In this document: positions 9,316-20,497 of the stretch, piece after piece
Position numbering within the stretch: position 1 is the stretch's first letter
How the letters are laid out: the number at the start of each line of letters is the position of its first letter
Program-made: the position numbers and the translations under genes
From: PR03 sp964353555
GTDB taxonomy: Bacteria; Myxococcota_A; UBA9160; PR03
Direction of reading: 5' to 3'
Length of the DNA: 64,000 nt
Assembly (NCBI GenBank): GCA_964353555.1
Contig: CAYGWM010000003.1
Span: 19,633-83,632 of the forward strand
The notes under the pieces: model-generated
What the model saw: only the letters and a program-made list of their open reading frames with translations
Databases searched by the model: none
Told to the model about the DNA's origin: nothing

Positions 9316-11000
9316 CGTGCGCGATCCGCGGCAGGGAGCAGCACGCAGAAGCGGGTGCCGCGATCAACGGCGCTCTCGACCTTCACGTGGCCCCCATTTC
9401 CTTCCACGATGCGGTGTACCGTCGCGAGACCGAGGCCGCTACCCTCCTTCTTCGTGGTGAAGAAGGGATCGAAGATGCGTTCGAGGACGTCCTCGGCGAT
9501 CCCGGTGCCGGTATCGGCGACCCGGATCTCGACCCAGGGCGGCCCCTCCGCGTTCCCGTTTCGGCGTTCCAAAGCAGCGCCTTGAGCCGCGGCGCGCTGC
9601 GCGCGGATCTCGAGGCGGCCGCCGTCCGGCATTGCCTGCACTGCGTTCAGGAACAGGTTCCAGAGCAACTGGCGCAGCTGGCGGTCATCGGCGACCACGC
9701 GTAGCTCGGGCGGCGCATCGATGACGAGCTGCACCGAGGGCGGCCTGACGGACTCGAAGAGCTGGGCCATGTCGCGCAGCACCGTTTCGATCGCAACGGG
9801 CTCGGGCCGCGCCGGCGCGGGCCGTGCGAAAAGCAGGAAGTCGGTGATCAGCGCGTTCAGCCGGTCGGTCTCGCGCACGACGATGTTCATCAGCCGGCGC
9901 GCTTCGTCGGACTCCTCGCCCTCGGCGCCGCCCTCGAGGATCTGGATCGAGCCCGAGATCGCCGCCAGTGGGTTGCGAATCTCGTGGGCGAGATCGGCTG
10001 CCAGCTGACCGATCCCTGCCAACCGTTCGTGACGGCGCAGCTCGGCCTCCATCTCGACCACCTTGGTGACGTCCTGGAAGATCACCACGTAGCCACCCGG
10101 ATCGCCTTCGCCCACGAGCAGTCGCGAACCCGCGAGGCCGAGGTGCAGATCCTCGCCGCGGCGATTGCGATGGCGCAGGCGCGCCCTGAACTTCTCTCCG
10201 CTTCCTGCCGCTTCGAGCACGCGCGCATGCGCGCCCGGGATCACCTCGTCGAGGGCGCGTCCCAGCACGTCGGCTACGGGGGCGCCGGTGATGCGCTCGG
10301 CCTCCGGATTCCACGAGGTGATCTGGCCGCCGGGATCGGTGGTGATGAGTCCGCTGGTCAAGCTCTCCACGGTGCGCTGGTGCAGACGCTGCAGGCTCGC
10401 GAGATCGCGGGACGTCTCGGCGAGCGCGCGGCCGGCGCGATCGCGCTCGCGCGAGAGCGCGCTCGCGAGTAGCGCCACCAGCATCAGCGCGCCGGCATTG
10501 AGGCCCCACACGGCGAGCTGCACCGGATCGGCCGCCTGCGCGCCGCGCGCCATCGATTCCCAGTGCGCAATCAGCAGCACCGTGCCGTAGCCCACGGCCC
10601 CGAGCGCGCTCGCCGCGTAGGCGCCGCGGCGTCCGAAGAGCAACGCAGCATACACCGTGATCGGTACGTAGAGGAAGCCGAAGAACGAGTCGGCGCCGCC
10701 GGAGAAATGGACCAGCGCGGAGACGATCGCGACGTCGGAGACCAGCTGCAGGCCGGCGAACGCGCGACGCCGCCGGATGCGGCTGTTCACGATCGCAGCG
10801 AGGATCGTCGTGACGAACGCGAGCACGACGGTCGCGTAGAGAGCGCGCTCCGGCACGTCCGTGCCCGCACGCGCGCGCTCGGCCGTCAGCGCAAGCGCGC
10901 CGACCAGGATCCCGAACGCCACGACGAGGCGTCCCGCCAATAGCGGAAGCATCCGATGCCGCAGCGGACCTTCGGCCTCGGGGCTCTGTGACGGATCCAC
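9312..11000 (-). CDS. pilS: PilS-type sensor histidine kinase
   Basis: Membrane kinase of 562 residues. The first 200 residues hold about six hydrophobic helices, as in PilS, followed by a PAS domain (around 215-330), HisKA with HEIRNPLAAISG, and an ATPase domain with NLFLNAVQAM, DTGTGI, FDPFFTTK and GSGLGLAT. In characterised systems PilS senses pilin in the inner membrane and adjusts PilR phosphorylation. It starts with GTG 17 bases after the pilC stop and its own stop overlaps pilR as ATGA. Confidence 0.9.
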   Translation of the reverse strand: MDPSQSPEAEGPLRHRMLPLLAGRLVVAFGILVGALALTAERARAGTDVPERALYATVVLAFVTTILAAIVNSRIRRRRAFAGLQLVSDVAIVSALVHFSGGADSFFGFLYVPITVYAALLFGRRGAYAASALGAVGYGTVLLIAHWESMARGAQAADPVQLAVWGLNAGALMLVALLASALSRERDRAGRALAETSRDLASLQRLHQRTVESLTSGLITTDPGGQITSWNPEAERITGAPVADVLGRALDEVIPGAHARVLEAAGSGEKFRARLRHRNRRGEDLHLGLAGSRLLVGEGDPGGYVVIFQDVTKVVEMEAELRRHERLAGIGQLAADLAHEIRNPLAAISGSIQILEGGAEGEESDEARRLMNIVVRETDRLNALITDFLLFARPAPARPEPVAIETVLRDMAQLFESVRPPSVQLVIDAPPELRVVADDRQLRQLLWNLFLNAVQAMPDGGRLEIRAQRAAAQGAALERRNGNAEGPPWVEIRVADTGTGIAEDVLERIFDPFFTTKKEGSGLGLATVHRIVEGNGGHVKVESAVDRGTRFCVLLPAADRAR

Positions 11001-11017
11001 GGCCCCGATGGTCCGGG

Positions 11018-12229
11018 CTACTTCACCACCTCCGCGATCTTGAAGATCGGCAGATACATGGCGATCAGGATGGATCCGATGCTGCCACCGAGGAACACCA
11101 TCATCAGCGGCTCGAGCATCGAGGTGAGGCCGTCCACCGCCGCGTCGACTTCGTCGTCGTAGAAGTCGGCGAGCTTGGCGAGCATCGAGTCCATCGCACC
11201 GGTCTGCTCACCGACCGCGATCATCTGCACGACCATGCCCGGGAACACCCCGACCGCCTTGAGCGGTTCTGCAATGGTCTTGCCTTCGGCGATCGCGGCG
11301 CGGACTTTCTGGAGGCCGGCTTCGATCACCTTGTTGCCAGAAGTCTTCGCGCAGATGTCGAGCGCGTCGAGGATCGGTACGCCCGAGGAGAGCATCGTCG
11401 AGAACGTGCGGCTGAAGCGCGCCACGGCGACCTTGCGGAGCAGCGCCCCGAAGAGCGGCAGCTTCAAGAAGATCGCGTCGGTCTGGTAGCGGAAGCGCGG
11501 CGAGCGCCGCCGCGCCTGCACGTAGGCGATGGCGACTGCGACGACCGATGCGAGGATCAACAGGATCCACTGCTGCATCCAGTTGCTGAGGTTGATCACC
11601 ATCTGCGTCGGCGCGGGCAGCTCGCCGCCGAAGTCCTTGAACATCTTCTCGAAGACGGGAATCACCTTGACCAGCAGCAGTGCTAGAACGCCCATCGCGA
11701 CCACCATCACCGTGGTCGGGTAGACCATCGCGCTCTTGACCTTGCGCTTCAGGCTGTCCGCCTTCTCGAGATAGGCCGAGAGGCGATTCAGGATGGTGTC
11801 GAGCACGCCACCGATTTCGCCGGCGGTGACCAGATTCACGTAGAGCTCGTCGAATACGCGCGGGTGTTTCGCGAGCGATTCGGCGAAGGTGGCGCCCTGC
11901 TCGACGTCGCTCTTCACGCGCCCGAGCGTCTCCCCGAAGCTCTTGTTCTCCTGCTGCTCGGACTGGATCTCGAGGCACTGCACCAGCGGCAGGCCGGCGT
12001 CGATCATCGTGGCGAACTGGCGGGTGAACACGACCAGTTCGCGCGTCTTCACGCCCTTCTTGAAGAGCTTGAAGCCCCCGCCGCTGCGTGCCGCCTTCGG
12101 TTTGACCGAGACGGGAATGATCGACTGCGCGCGGAGCTGCATCATCGCTGCCGCTTCCGTGGACGCCTCCACTACGCCCTTCTTCAACTGCCCCTGACGG
12201 GTGCGCCCTTCCCAGGCGAAAACCGGCAT
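11018..12229 (-). CDS. pilC: Type IV pilus inner membrane platform protein PilC
   Basis: Polytopic platform protein of 403 residues, the family's usual length. It contains two T2SSF domains, with the patterns FTRQFATMIDAGLPLVQ and FSRTFSTMLSSGVPILDALD and the membrane helices near residues 170-195, 220-235 and 375-395. PilC connects the PilB and PilT motors to pilin movement through the membrane. It lies between pilT and pilS as in Myxococcus and Geobacter. A GGGAG precedes the ATG by about 8 bases. Confidence 0.95.
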   Translation of the reverse strand: MPVFAWEGRTRQGQLKKGVVEASTEAAAMMQLRAQSIIPVSVKPKAARSGGGFKLFKKGVKTRELVVFTRQFATMIDAGLPLVQCLEIQSEQQENKSFGETLGRVKSDVEQGATFAESLAKHPRVFDELYVNLVTAGEIGGVLDTILNRLSAYLEKADSLKRKVKSAMVYPTTVMVVAMGVLALLLVKVIPVFEKMFKDFGGELPAPTQMVINLSNWMQQWILLILASVVAVAIAYVQARRRSPRFRYQTDAIFLKLPLFGALLRKVAVARFSRTFSTMLSSGVPILDALDICAKTSGNKVIEAGLQKVRAAIAEGKTIAEPLKAVGVFPGMVVQMIAVGEQTGAMDSMLAKLADFYDDEVDAAVDGLTSMLEPLMMVFLGGSIGSILIAMYLPIFKIAEVVK

Positions 12230-12275
12230 CGCGTATCTCCCTCGTCTCGGTGAGCTGCGTGGTACGAGCGCGGCG

Positions 12276-13379
12276 CTAGGCCGCGCCCACCGCGCGCCGG
12301 TTGATCACATTGGCGTTGCCGCCGGCGATCAACGTCTTGAGTTCTTCCTGGTCGTGGCTGCGCGCCATCGCGTCTTCGAGAGCGATCAGCCGCCGCTGGT
12401 AGAGCGATGCCAGCGACTGATTCATCGTCTGCATCCCGAACTTCTGCTGCCCGATCTGCATCTGCGAGTAGATCTGGTGGATCTTGTCCTCGCGGATCAG
12501 GTTGCGGATGGCCGGATTGGGGATCATCAGCTCCAGCGCGAGCGCGCGCCCCGGCCCGTTCGCGCGTGGCAGCAGCGACTGGCACATCACGCCTTCGAGT
12601 ACGAAGGAGAGCTGCGCGCGCACCTGCGACTGTTGATAGGGCGGGAATACGTCCACGATGCGGTTGATGGTCTGCACGCACGAATTGGTGTGCAGCGTCG
12701 CGAACGCGAGGTGACCGGTCTCCGCGACCGTGAGTGCGGCCTCGATCGTCTCGAGATCGCGCATCTCGCCGATCAGCACCACGTCCGGGTCCTGGCGGAG
12801 GATGTACTTGAGCGCGTTGGTGAAGCTCTTGGTGTCCGCGCCGACTTCGCGCTGGTTCACGACGCAGCTCTTGTGCGGATGCAGGTACTCGATCGGATCC
12901 TCGATCGTCACGATGTGGTCGTGGCGCTCGCTGTTGACCCGGTCGATGATGGAGGCCAGCGTGGTCGATTTGCCCGAGCCGGTCGGCCCGGTCACCAGCA
13001 CCAGTCCGCGCGGCTTCTTGGTGATGTCGAGCACGGCCTTCGGCAGGCCCAGCTCCTCCATCGTCATCACCTTGTAGGGAATCGAGCGGAACGCCCCGGC
13101 GACGGCGCCGCGCTGCATGAAGATGTTGGCGCGGAACCGCGACAGCCCGCGCACGCCGAAGGAGAGGTCGAGCTCGTTGTTCTCCTCGAAGCGGTGTTTC
13201 TGGGAGTCCGTCAGGATCGAGTAACAGACCTGCTTGGTATCGGCAGGCGAGAGCGGCGGCATCTGCAGCGGCTGCAGCTTGCCGTCGACGCGCAGCTGCG
13301 GCGGCGAGTTCGTGGTGATGTGGAGATCGCTCGCCCCCTTTTCGATCATCGCCTTCAGTAGTTGGTGAAGATTCGCCAT
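12276..13379 (-). CDS. pilT: Twitching motility retraction ATPase PilT
   Basis: Hexameric ATPase that powers pilus retraction, 367 residues. Visible motifs: Walker A GPTGSGKST (near residue 130), Asp box, Walker B VLIGEMRD, His box HLAFATLHTNS and the PilT-specific C-terminal AIRNLIRE motif, which separates it from PilB and GspE. AGGAG lies 9 bases before the ATG. It starts 12 bases after the pilB stop. Confidence 0.97.
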   Translation of the reverse strand: MANLHQLLKAMIEKGASDLHITTNSPPQLRVDGKLQPLQMPPLSPADTKQVCYSILTDSQKHRFEENNELDLSFGVRGLSRFRANIFMQRGAVAGAFRSIPYKVMTMEELGLPKAVLDITKKPRGLVLVTGPTGSGKSTTLASIIDRVNSERHDHIVTIEDPIEYLHPHKSCVVNQREVGADTKSFTNALKYILRQDPDVVLIGEMRDLETIEAALTVAETGHLAFATLHTNSCVQTINRIVDVFPPYQQSQVRAQLSFVLEGVMCQSLLPRANGPGRALALELMIPNPAIRNLIREDKIHQIYSQMQIGQQKFGMQTMNQSLASLYQRRLIALEDAMARSHDQEELKTLIAGGNANVINRRAVGAA

Positions 13380-13391
13380 GGTTCGCGACTC

Positions 13392-15092
<1,701 letters not shown>

Positions 15093-15227
15093 CGGGTCCC
15101 CTCTCCTGCTCGGTTGCGCGCGCGGACCGGACCGTCTCGGCGCCAAAACCGCCATCCTCTGGCGAGCTTGGCGCGGACTCTTGCGGATCCGCGAAAGCCC
15201 TGCATTCCCGGTCGGTTATCGGCGGCC

Positions 15228-16292
15228 TTAGGAGGGAACTTGACCGGCGTCGGTCGAAGCGGCGTCGGCGAGCTCATCGAGCCGGGTGCCGCGGTAGCGC
15301 AGCACCGCAAGCCCGATGCCCGTGGTGGTGAGCCAGAAGACAGCGTGGGCGAGCGTCCCGAGCGCGAGAGCCAGCTCCTCGGTTACCCCGAAGCGGCGCA
15401 GCGCCTCGCGGGCCGCCAGGTGATACGGACCGACGAAGCCGGGCGCCGACGGCAGCGCGACGGCGATCCCCACTGCCGTGAGCGTGACGAACGCCGCCGA
15501 CAAATTGCGCTCGAACGACCCGAGGTCGATGCCGAGCGCGAGCATCGCGGCCAGAAACGGTGCGACGCCCAGCACCGTCCAGATCACCACCGTATGCCAG
15601 AGCACCCACCAAAGATGGCGGCCACCGCGCAGCGATCCGAGTCCCTCGGCCATGTGGCGAATCAGCCGCTCGACGGGCGCCGTGCCGCGTCCGCCCACCG
15701 ACCCGAGCAGCGCGCGGGTCACGCGCACCACCTGATCCGGCGCGACGCGCAGCCAGACGACGGCGGCCAGCGGAAGCGCCGCGCCGGCCAGCAGCGGGAT
15801 GCCCACCGCGAGCGCGCCATCGTCCGGACCGCCGCGCGCGCCGAAGATCACCAGCGCCATCGCCAGCACCGCAATGCCATCGATGCCGCGCTCGAGCACG
15901 ACCGTGCCGAAGAGCGCCGCGGTTCCCGCACGCGTCTCCCGCGCGAGATAGAATGCGCGCACCACTTCGCCGATCCGCAGCGGGAACACGTTGTTGGCGA
16001 GCGTGCCGACGGCTGTGGCGCGGAACAATGCGCCCCGCGACGCGTCACACACCGGGTTGGTCAGATGGCGCCAGCGCAGCGCGCGGACCCAGATCGTCAA
16101 CAGATAGATCGGGGCCGAGAGTCCGATCAGCAGCGGCAGGTTTGCGCGCGACAGATCGTGCAACAGCGTGCTGACGTCGACGCCCCGCGCAGCGAGCGAG
16201 AGCGTGGCAAAGGTGATCGCGATGCCGACCCACAGTCGGGGATCGCGGAACCGCCGCCGCAGGCGCTTCGGGGTCGGAGTCGTCGCTGTCAC
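15228..16292 (-). CDS. Lysylphosphatidylglycerol synthase-TM/flippase-like membrane protein
   Basis: Integral membrane protein of 354 residues with about eight hydrophobic segments. It has the PF03706-type signatures LRALRW-like (VRALRWRHL), NNVFPLRIGEVVRAF near residue 100, and a late PGFVGPYHLAAREAL segment. Family members move or modify lipids, such as dolichol-phosphate-like carriers or aminoacyl-phosphatidylglycerol; the substrate cannot be told from sequence. It overlaps the ribF stop by 4 bases, so it is cotranscribed with ribF, although the functions are not obviously linked. Confidence 0.8.
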   Translation of the reverse strand: MTATTPTPKRLRRRFRDPRLWVGIAITFATLSLAARGVDVSTLLHDLSRANLPLLIGLSAPIYLLTIWVRALRWRHLTNPVCDASRGALFRATAVGTLANNVFPLRIGEVVRAFYLARETRAGTAALFGTVVLERGIDGIAVLAMALVIFGARGGPDDGALAVGIPLLAGAALPLAAVVWLRVAPDQVVRVTRALLGSVGGRGTAPVERLIRHMAEGLGSLRGGRHLWWVLWHTVVIWTVLGVAPFLAAMLALGIDLGSFERNLSAAFVTLTAVGIAVALPSAPGFVGPYHLAAREALRRFGVTEELALALGTLAHAVFWLTTTGIGLAVLRYRGTRLDELADAASTDAGQVPS

Positions 16293-17239
16293 GCCGACTC
16301 GAGTTTCTGGCGGGCGAGCGCGACATCGCGAGCGATCTGCGCGCGCAACGCATCGGCACCTGGGAACTTCTCTTCGCCGCGCAAGCGCGCTTCGAACGAC
16401 ACCTCGATGCGCCGGCCGTAGAGATCGCCGCTGAAGTCGAGCAGGTGCGCTTCCGCGAGTGCGGCATCGTCCTGCTTGAAGGTCGGCCGGCGCCCGACGT
16501 TGGTGACGGCGGCGAAGCGCGTACCGGCCACCGGCGTGCCGGCGTCGAGCAGTTGCACGTGTCCCGCATAGACGCCGTGGGCGGGGATCACTTCGTTCTC
16601 CGGCGCCAGGTTTGCGGTCGGGAAGCCGAGCGTGTGCCCGCGGCGGTCGCCCGCGACGACGCTGCCGCGTACCGCGAAGGAGCGGCCGAGCATGCGCTTC
16701 GCCTCCTCGACGTCGCCGGACGCGAGCAGCTCGCGGATGCGGCTCGACGAGACGTCGCGCCCGCCAATCGTCACCTCGGGGATGATCGTGACTGCGAAGC
16801 CGAGGCGCGGCCCCAGCTCGGTGAGCAACCGCATCGAACCGGCTCGGTCGCGGCCGTAGTGGAAGTCGTAGCCGACGTAGACTTCGAGCGGCGCCACGTG
16901 TGCGTGCACGTGTTCGCGAACGAAGCTCTCCGGCGTCGTCGTCGCGAACGCGGCGGTGAACGGTTCGAGTACGACCAGGTCGATCTGCGCGGCGGCGAGC
17001 AGTTCGAGTTTCTGTTCGGTGGTGGTGAGCAGTGAAGGCGCGCGATCCGATTGCAGGACTTTGCGCGGGTGCGGATCGAAGGTGTAGACGACGGCCTCGC
17101 CATCGCGTGCGCGTGCGCGATCGATCACCGTTCGCAGGATCTGGCGATGGCCGATGTGCAGACCGTCAAAGTTGCCGATCGTCAGCACCGCGCGACGCGG
17201 ACTGCGATCGAGCGCTGCACTGCCCCGTACGACCCGCAA
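16289..17239 (-). CDS. ribF: Bifunctional riboflavin kinase/FAD synthetase
   Basis: Makes FMN and FAD from riboflavin. The 316-residue protein has an N-terminal adenylyltransferase domain with the nucleotide-binding motif GNFDGLHIGH (residues 22-31) and SSSRIRELL (ISSSxIR-type), then a riboflavin kinase domain with GHTLGFPTANL and GVYAG. The only start placed before GNFDG is a TTG at 17239. The first base of that codon is also the first base of the divergent LptF/G ATG, so no intergenic space exists between the two genes. Confidence 0.95.
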   Translation of the reverse strand: MRVVRGSAALDRSPRRAVLTIGNFDGLHIGHRQILRTVIDRARARDGEAVVYTFDPHPRKVLQSDRAPSLLTTTEQKLELLAAAQIDLVVLEPFTAAFATTTPESFVREHVHAHVAPLEVYVGYDFHYGRDRAGSMRLLTELGPRLGFAVTIIPEVTIGGRDVSSSRIRELLASGDVEEAKRMLGRSFAVRGSVVAGDRRGHTLGFPTANLAPENEVIPAHGVYAGHVQLLDAGTPVAGTRFAAVTNVGRRPTFKQDDAALAEAHLLDFSGDLYGRRIEVSFEARLRGEEKFPGADALRAQIARDVALARQKLESA

Positions 17240-18327
17240 TGCTAGCCTCCGCGCCCGTGGGCGTCTTGTCGCGCTATCTGTTGGTCCGCTTCGTCACCAC
17301 GTTCCTGGCAGTGCTGGTCGCGCTGATCGTGCTGATCAGCGTGATCCAGCTGCTCGCGGATTTTGGTGACGTCGTCGGTTCTTCGGGCGGCTTTCTCGAC
17401 GCATGGATCGCCCTGATCCTGCGCATCCCCGACAAGCAACTGCCGATCTTGATTCCGGCGTCTGCGTTCGCGGCAGCGTATCTCTCGGTCGGCACCGCCG
17501 CGCGCGGATATGAGATCCTCGCGATGAAAGCCGGCGGGATTTCGCCGCTGCGCGTGCTGGTCCCGTTGCTGGTCGCAGCCGCCGTCATCTCGGGACTCGC
17601 TCTCCTCTCGAACGAAACGGTCGCGGTCCGCGCCCGCGAGGCATCTCGCCGTCTCGACAACGACGGCGGCGAGGTGACCTTCCGCCGCGGTTCGTTCTGG
17701 TATCACAAGGGCCACACCATCTACAACGTCCGAGACGCCGATCCGGCCGCCCGGGCGCTGCTGGACATCGCAATCTTCGAGATGGACGACCGCGGCCGGC
17801 TGCTGCGCACGATCCAGGCCGCGCGTGCGACGGTGGGCGAGGGGGGGCGTTGGCATCTCGCCAACGCGGTGATGCGCGGCTTCGATCCGACCGACGCCGC
17901 CGCGCCCTCGAGGTACGAGAAACTGCAGGATGCCGAGATCGATCTGCCCGACGAGAAGGCCCTGCTCGACGTCGGAGTCTCCGCGCTCTCGATCGCCGAG
18001 CTGCGCGAATACCGCGACCAGCAGGAACCCGGCGACACCGAGTTCGTGCGCGCAGAGGCGCTGCTACAGGAGCGCGTTGCGGAACCGCTCGCGTCGCTGG
18101 TGTTCGTCGTGCTGGCGCTCCCGCTGGCGCTCCGCGTGGAGCGCACCCGAAGCCTCGCGGTCCCGGCGCTGCAGGGCGTCGCAGCGATCTTTCTGTTCTA
18201 CATGGTGCGCCAGTACGGCAAGACACTGGCGACCCAGGGCGTCACGTCGGCGGCCTGGACACCCTGGGTGATCGTCGCGGCCTTCCTCGCGTTCGGCGCC
18301 TGGCAGATCTGGCGGATGCCGCGCTGA
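17239..18327 (+). CDS. lptG: LptF/LptG-family lipopolysaccharide export permease
   Basis: Inner membrane permease of the Lpt ABC exporter (YjgP/YjgQ family), 362 residues. It has N-terminal helices (RYLLVRFVTTFLAVLVALI), the family stretch YEILAMKAGGISPLRVLVPLL, a periplasmic jelly-roll region (about 130-270) and three C-terminal helices. LptG is preferred to LptF because the protein has the LptG-like length and ends with the final helix, but this is not certain. It may begin at ATG 17239 or at GTG 17257 (VGVLSRYLL); neither has a clear ribosome site. It converges on hflC with only 3 bases between the stops. Confidence 0.87.
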   Translation: MLASAPVGVLSRYLLVRFVTTFLAVLVALIVLISVIQLLADFGDVVGSSGGFLDAWIALILRIPDKQLPILIPASAFAAAYLSVGTAARGYEILAMKAGGISPLRVLVPLLVAAAVISGLALLSNETVAVRAREASRRLDNDGGEVTFRRGSFWYHKGHTIYNVRDADPAARALLDIAIFEMDDRGRLLRTIQAARATVGEGGRWHLANAVMRGFDPTDAAAPSRYEKLQDAEIDLPDEKALLDVGVSALSIAELREYRDQQEPGDTEFVRAEALLQERVAEPLASLVFVVLALPLALRVERTRSLAVPALQGVAAIFLFYMVRQYGKTLATQGVTSAAWTPWVIVAAFLAFGAWQIWRMPR

Positions 18328-18330
18328 ATC

Positions 18331-19224
18331 CTAGGGCGCGCCCTTCGGTTGGTAGCTCTGGAGCAGATCGAAGAAGTCGTTGCTCGGCGGCACCACCAGC
18401 GTGGTCTTGTCCCCGATCGTCTTCTTGTACGCATCGAGGCGCCGCACGAAGCCGTAGAACTCCGGCGCGATGGAGTGGGCTTCCGCGTAGATGCGCGCCG
18501 ACTCGGCTTCGCCCTCGCCGCGCAGAACGTCGGCGTCGCGTTGCGCATCGGCGACGGTCACGAGCGAATCGCGGTCCGCTGCGGCACGGATGCGGCGACC
18601 TTCCTGGTCGCCCTCGGCACGGTACTTGCGCGCGAGTTGTTCGCGCTGGCTACGCATTCTGGCGTATACGTTCTCCTCGGTGCCCGGTGGCAGCTCGGTG
18701 CGATTGATGCGCACGTCGCGCACCTCGATGCCGAACTCGGCCAGCGATGCGGCGCTCTTCTCGGTGATCTCCTGCATCACGCGCTCCCGCTCGGTCGTGA
18801 CGACCTCGGCGAGCGTCTTGGTACCGACCACTTCGCGTAGGTCCGAGCGCGTGACACGGTCGATCTGCGCCTCCGCCTGACTCATGCCCGACGGGAACGA
18901 CGCGAAGAACTTGAGCGGGTCGGCGATGCGCCAGACCACGTAGTGATCCACCAGCGGGCGCTCTGCGTCGCGGGTCTGCATCTGCTGCGGCTCGGAGTTG
19001 GAATAGAGGAAGCGCCGGTCGAAGGTCAGCACGGTGGACAGCAGCGGGACGCGCAGCGACAGACCAGGCTCCGTCTGCACCGACACCGGGCTGCCGAAGA
19101 GCAGTACGACCTTCTGCTCGCCCTCGCGCGTGATGACGACGGGGCCGACGCCGACTTCGCCGGCCCACACCAATGCGGCGCAGATGGCCGAGACGACGAG
19201 GAAACCGAAGAGGTACCGTCTCAT
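18331..19224 (-). CDS. hflC: HflC, SPFH-domain partner of HflK
   Basis: Membrane-anchored SPFH protein of 297 residues: one N-terminal helix (YLFGFLVVSAICAALVWAG), the band-7 domain, and a long charged helix rich in Arg/Glu/Ala (about 190-270). With HflK it forms a cage around the FtsH protease that limits FtsH activity on membrane proteins. The ATG overlaps the hflK stop as ATGA. It is the last gene of the eight-gene operon starting at rsmD. Confidence 0.95.
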   Translation of the reverse strand: MRRYLFGFLVVSAICAALVWAGEVGVGPVVITREGEQKVVLLFGSPVSVQTEPGLSLRVPLLSTVLTFDRRFLYSNSEPQQMQTRDAERPLVDHYVVWRIADPLKFFASFPSGMSQAEAQIDRVTRSDLREVVGTKTLAEVVTTERERVMQEITEKSAASLAEFGIEVRDVRINRTELPPGTEENVYARMRSQREQLARKYRAEGDQEGRRIRAAADRDSLVTVADAQRDADVLRGEGEAESARIYAEAHSIAPEFYGFVRRLDAYKKTIGDKTTLVVPPSNDFFDLLQSYQPKGAP

Positions 19225-20497
19225 TGGGCGACCTCCGGATCGCGAGGGCCAGGCGCTGCGCGCGCGGCCTCATGATCCGGAGGGCCAGGCGCTGCGCGCG
19301 CGGCCTCATGATCCGGAGGGCCAGGCGCTGCGCGNNNNNNNNNNNNNNNNNNNNNNNNNNNNNNNNNNNNNNNNNNNNNNNNNNNNNNNNNNNNNNNNNN
19401 NNNNNNNNNNNNNNNNNNNNNNNNNNNNNNNNNNGAGGGCCAGGCGCTGCGCGCGCGGCCTCATGATCCGGAGGGCCAGGCGCTGCGCGCCCTGCCTCAT
19501 GATCCGGAGGGCCAGGCGCTGCGCGCCCTGCGTCCCTGGCTCGCTCTTCGAGTGGCAGATACGGCATCACGGCAGTGCCCGGTTCGACGATCACGGTACG
19601 CACCGACGGAAGTACATCCTCCATGGTTTCAAGGAAGAGCCGCGTGCGCACGACCTCGGGAGCTTTCTGGTACTCCCCCGCAATGGCGCGGAAGCGCGAG
19701 GCCTGACCGGTTGCTTCCGCGACGCGCGCGCCCTTGTAGCCACGCGCGCTCTCCACCAGCTCGACGGCCCTGGCGCGCGACTTTGGCAACACCTCATTGG
19801 CATAGCCCTGCGCTTCGTTGACCGCGCGGTCGCGATCCTGTTTTGCACCGAGCACGTCGTCGAAGGCCGCGCGCACGGCTTCGGGCGGCTGCACGTCTTG
19901 CAGCTCGACGCCGAGAACCACGAGTCCCGATTCGTAGTGATCGAGTGTCTCTTGCAGCGCCTCCTGGGTCTCGATCTCGATGATGCCGCGCTTTTCGGAA
20001 AGCACGTCGTCGATCGTGTTGCGACCCACCACGCCGCGGACGGCCGCCTGCGCCGCATCGCGCAACACCGGTCGCGGGTCGGCTATGCGATAGCGCGACT
20101 CGAACGCGTCCTTGATCCGGTACTGCACGACGAACGAGAGGTGCACGATGTTGGCGTCGCTCGTCTGCATCGCGGCTTCGAGCTTGTCTTCTTCGCTCGG
20201 CTCTGCGCCGGGGCGAATGCCGAACTCCTCGCGATCGAGCGATTGCACGTTCACGATTTCGTGATCCTCGATCGGCGGCGGGAGATGCCAACGCAGCCCC
20301 GGTTGCGACTCGGTTCGGAGGTACTGTCCAAGGCGCAGGATCACCGCCGCCTGACCGGGCTCGAGCTGGTAGGTCCCGAAGTAGGCCCAAGCGCCGAGCA
20401 CGACCAGCGAGATGCCGAGGACGGTCAGGTTGGCGACCGTCCGCCCCACGCTGCGTCGCACTTGCTCCTCGGGCGACTCCAGCGGTTCGCGTGCCAT
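19221..20497 (-). CDS. hflK: HflK with an in-frame 12-residue tandem repeat tail
   Basis: SPFH protein that pairs with HflC around FtsH. It has an N-terminal helix (residues 22-42), a band-7 domain and the alpha-helical stretch with EVLPKSRARAVELVE, as expected. After about residue 320 the tail consists of repeats of ARAAPGPPDHEA, coded by a 36-bp DNA repeat, ending in GPRDPEVAQ before a TGA that overlaps hflC. A 100-N run lies inside the repeats. The 55 bases on each side are identical, and merging them gives a single frame of 374 codons with a minimum of about 3.7 repeat copies. The true copy number is unknown. HflK C-termini are normally variable, so the insertion may be tolerated. Confidence 0.9.
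19244..19531. repeat. 36-bp tandem repeat array within hflK (split by an N run)
   Basis: Unit starts GAGGGCCAGGCGCTGCGCGC and ends CATGATCCG; 36 bp, 12 codons. Copies start at 19244, 19280 and 19316 (cut at 19334) before the gap and at 19435, 19471 (variant, CCC for GCG) and 19507 (partial) after it. Each unit is an imperfect palindrome (GAGG..CAGG.CGC paired with GCGCCCTGCCTC). A related single copy lies at 5383-5417 and a degenerate half copy at 26978-26997. Confidence 0.9.
19335..19434. other. Assembly join (100 N) inside the tandem repeat
   Basis: Bases 19280-19334 and 19435-19489 are identical (55 bp). The repeat caused the break, so array length is not reliable. Confidence 0.9.

Noticed and set aside
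19173..19466. Small plus-strand proteins within the 36-bp repeats
   Set aside because: They arise because the repeat is open in several frames; none has a ribosome site or continues into unique coding sequence.
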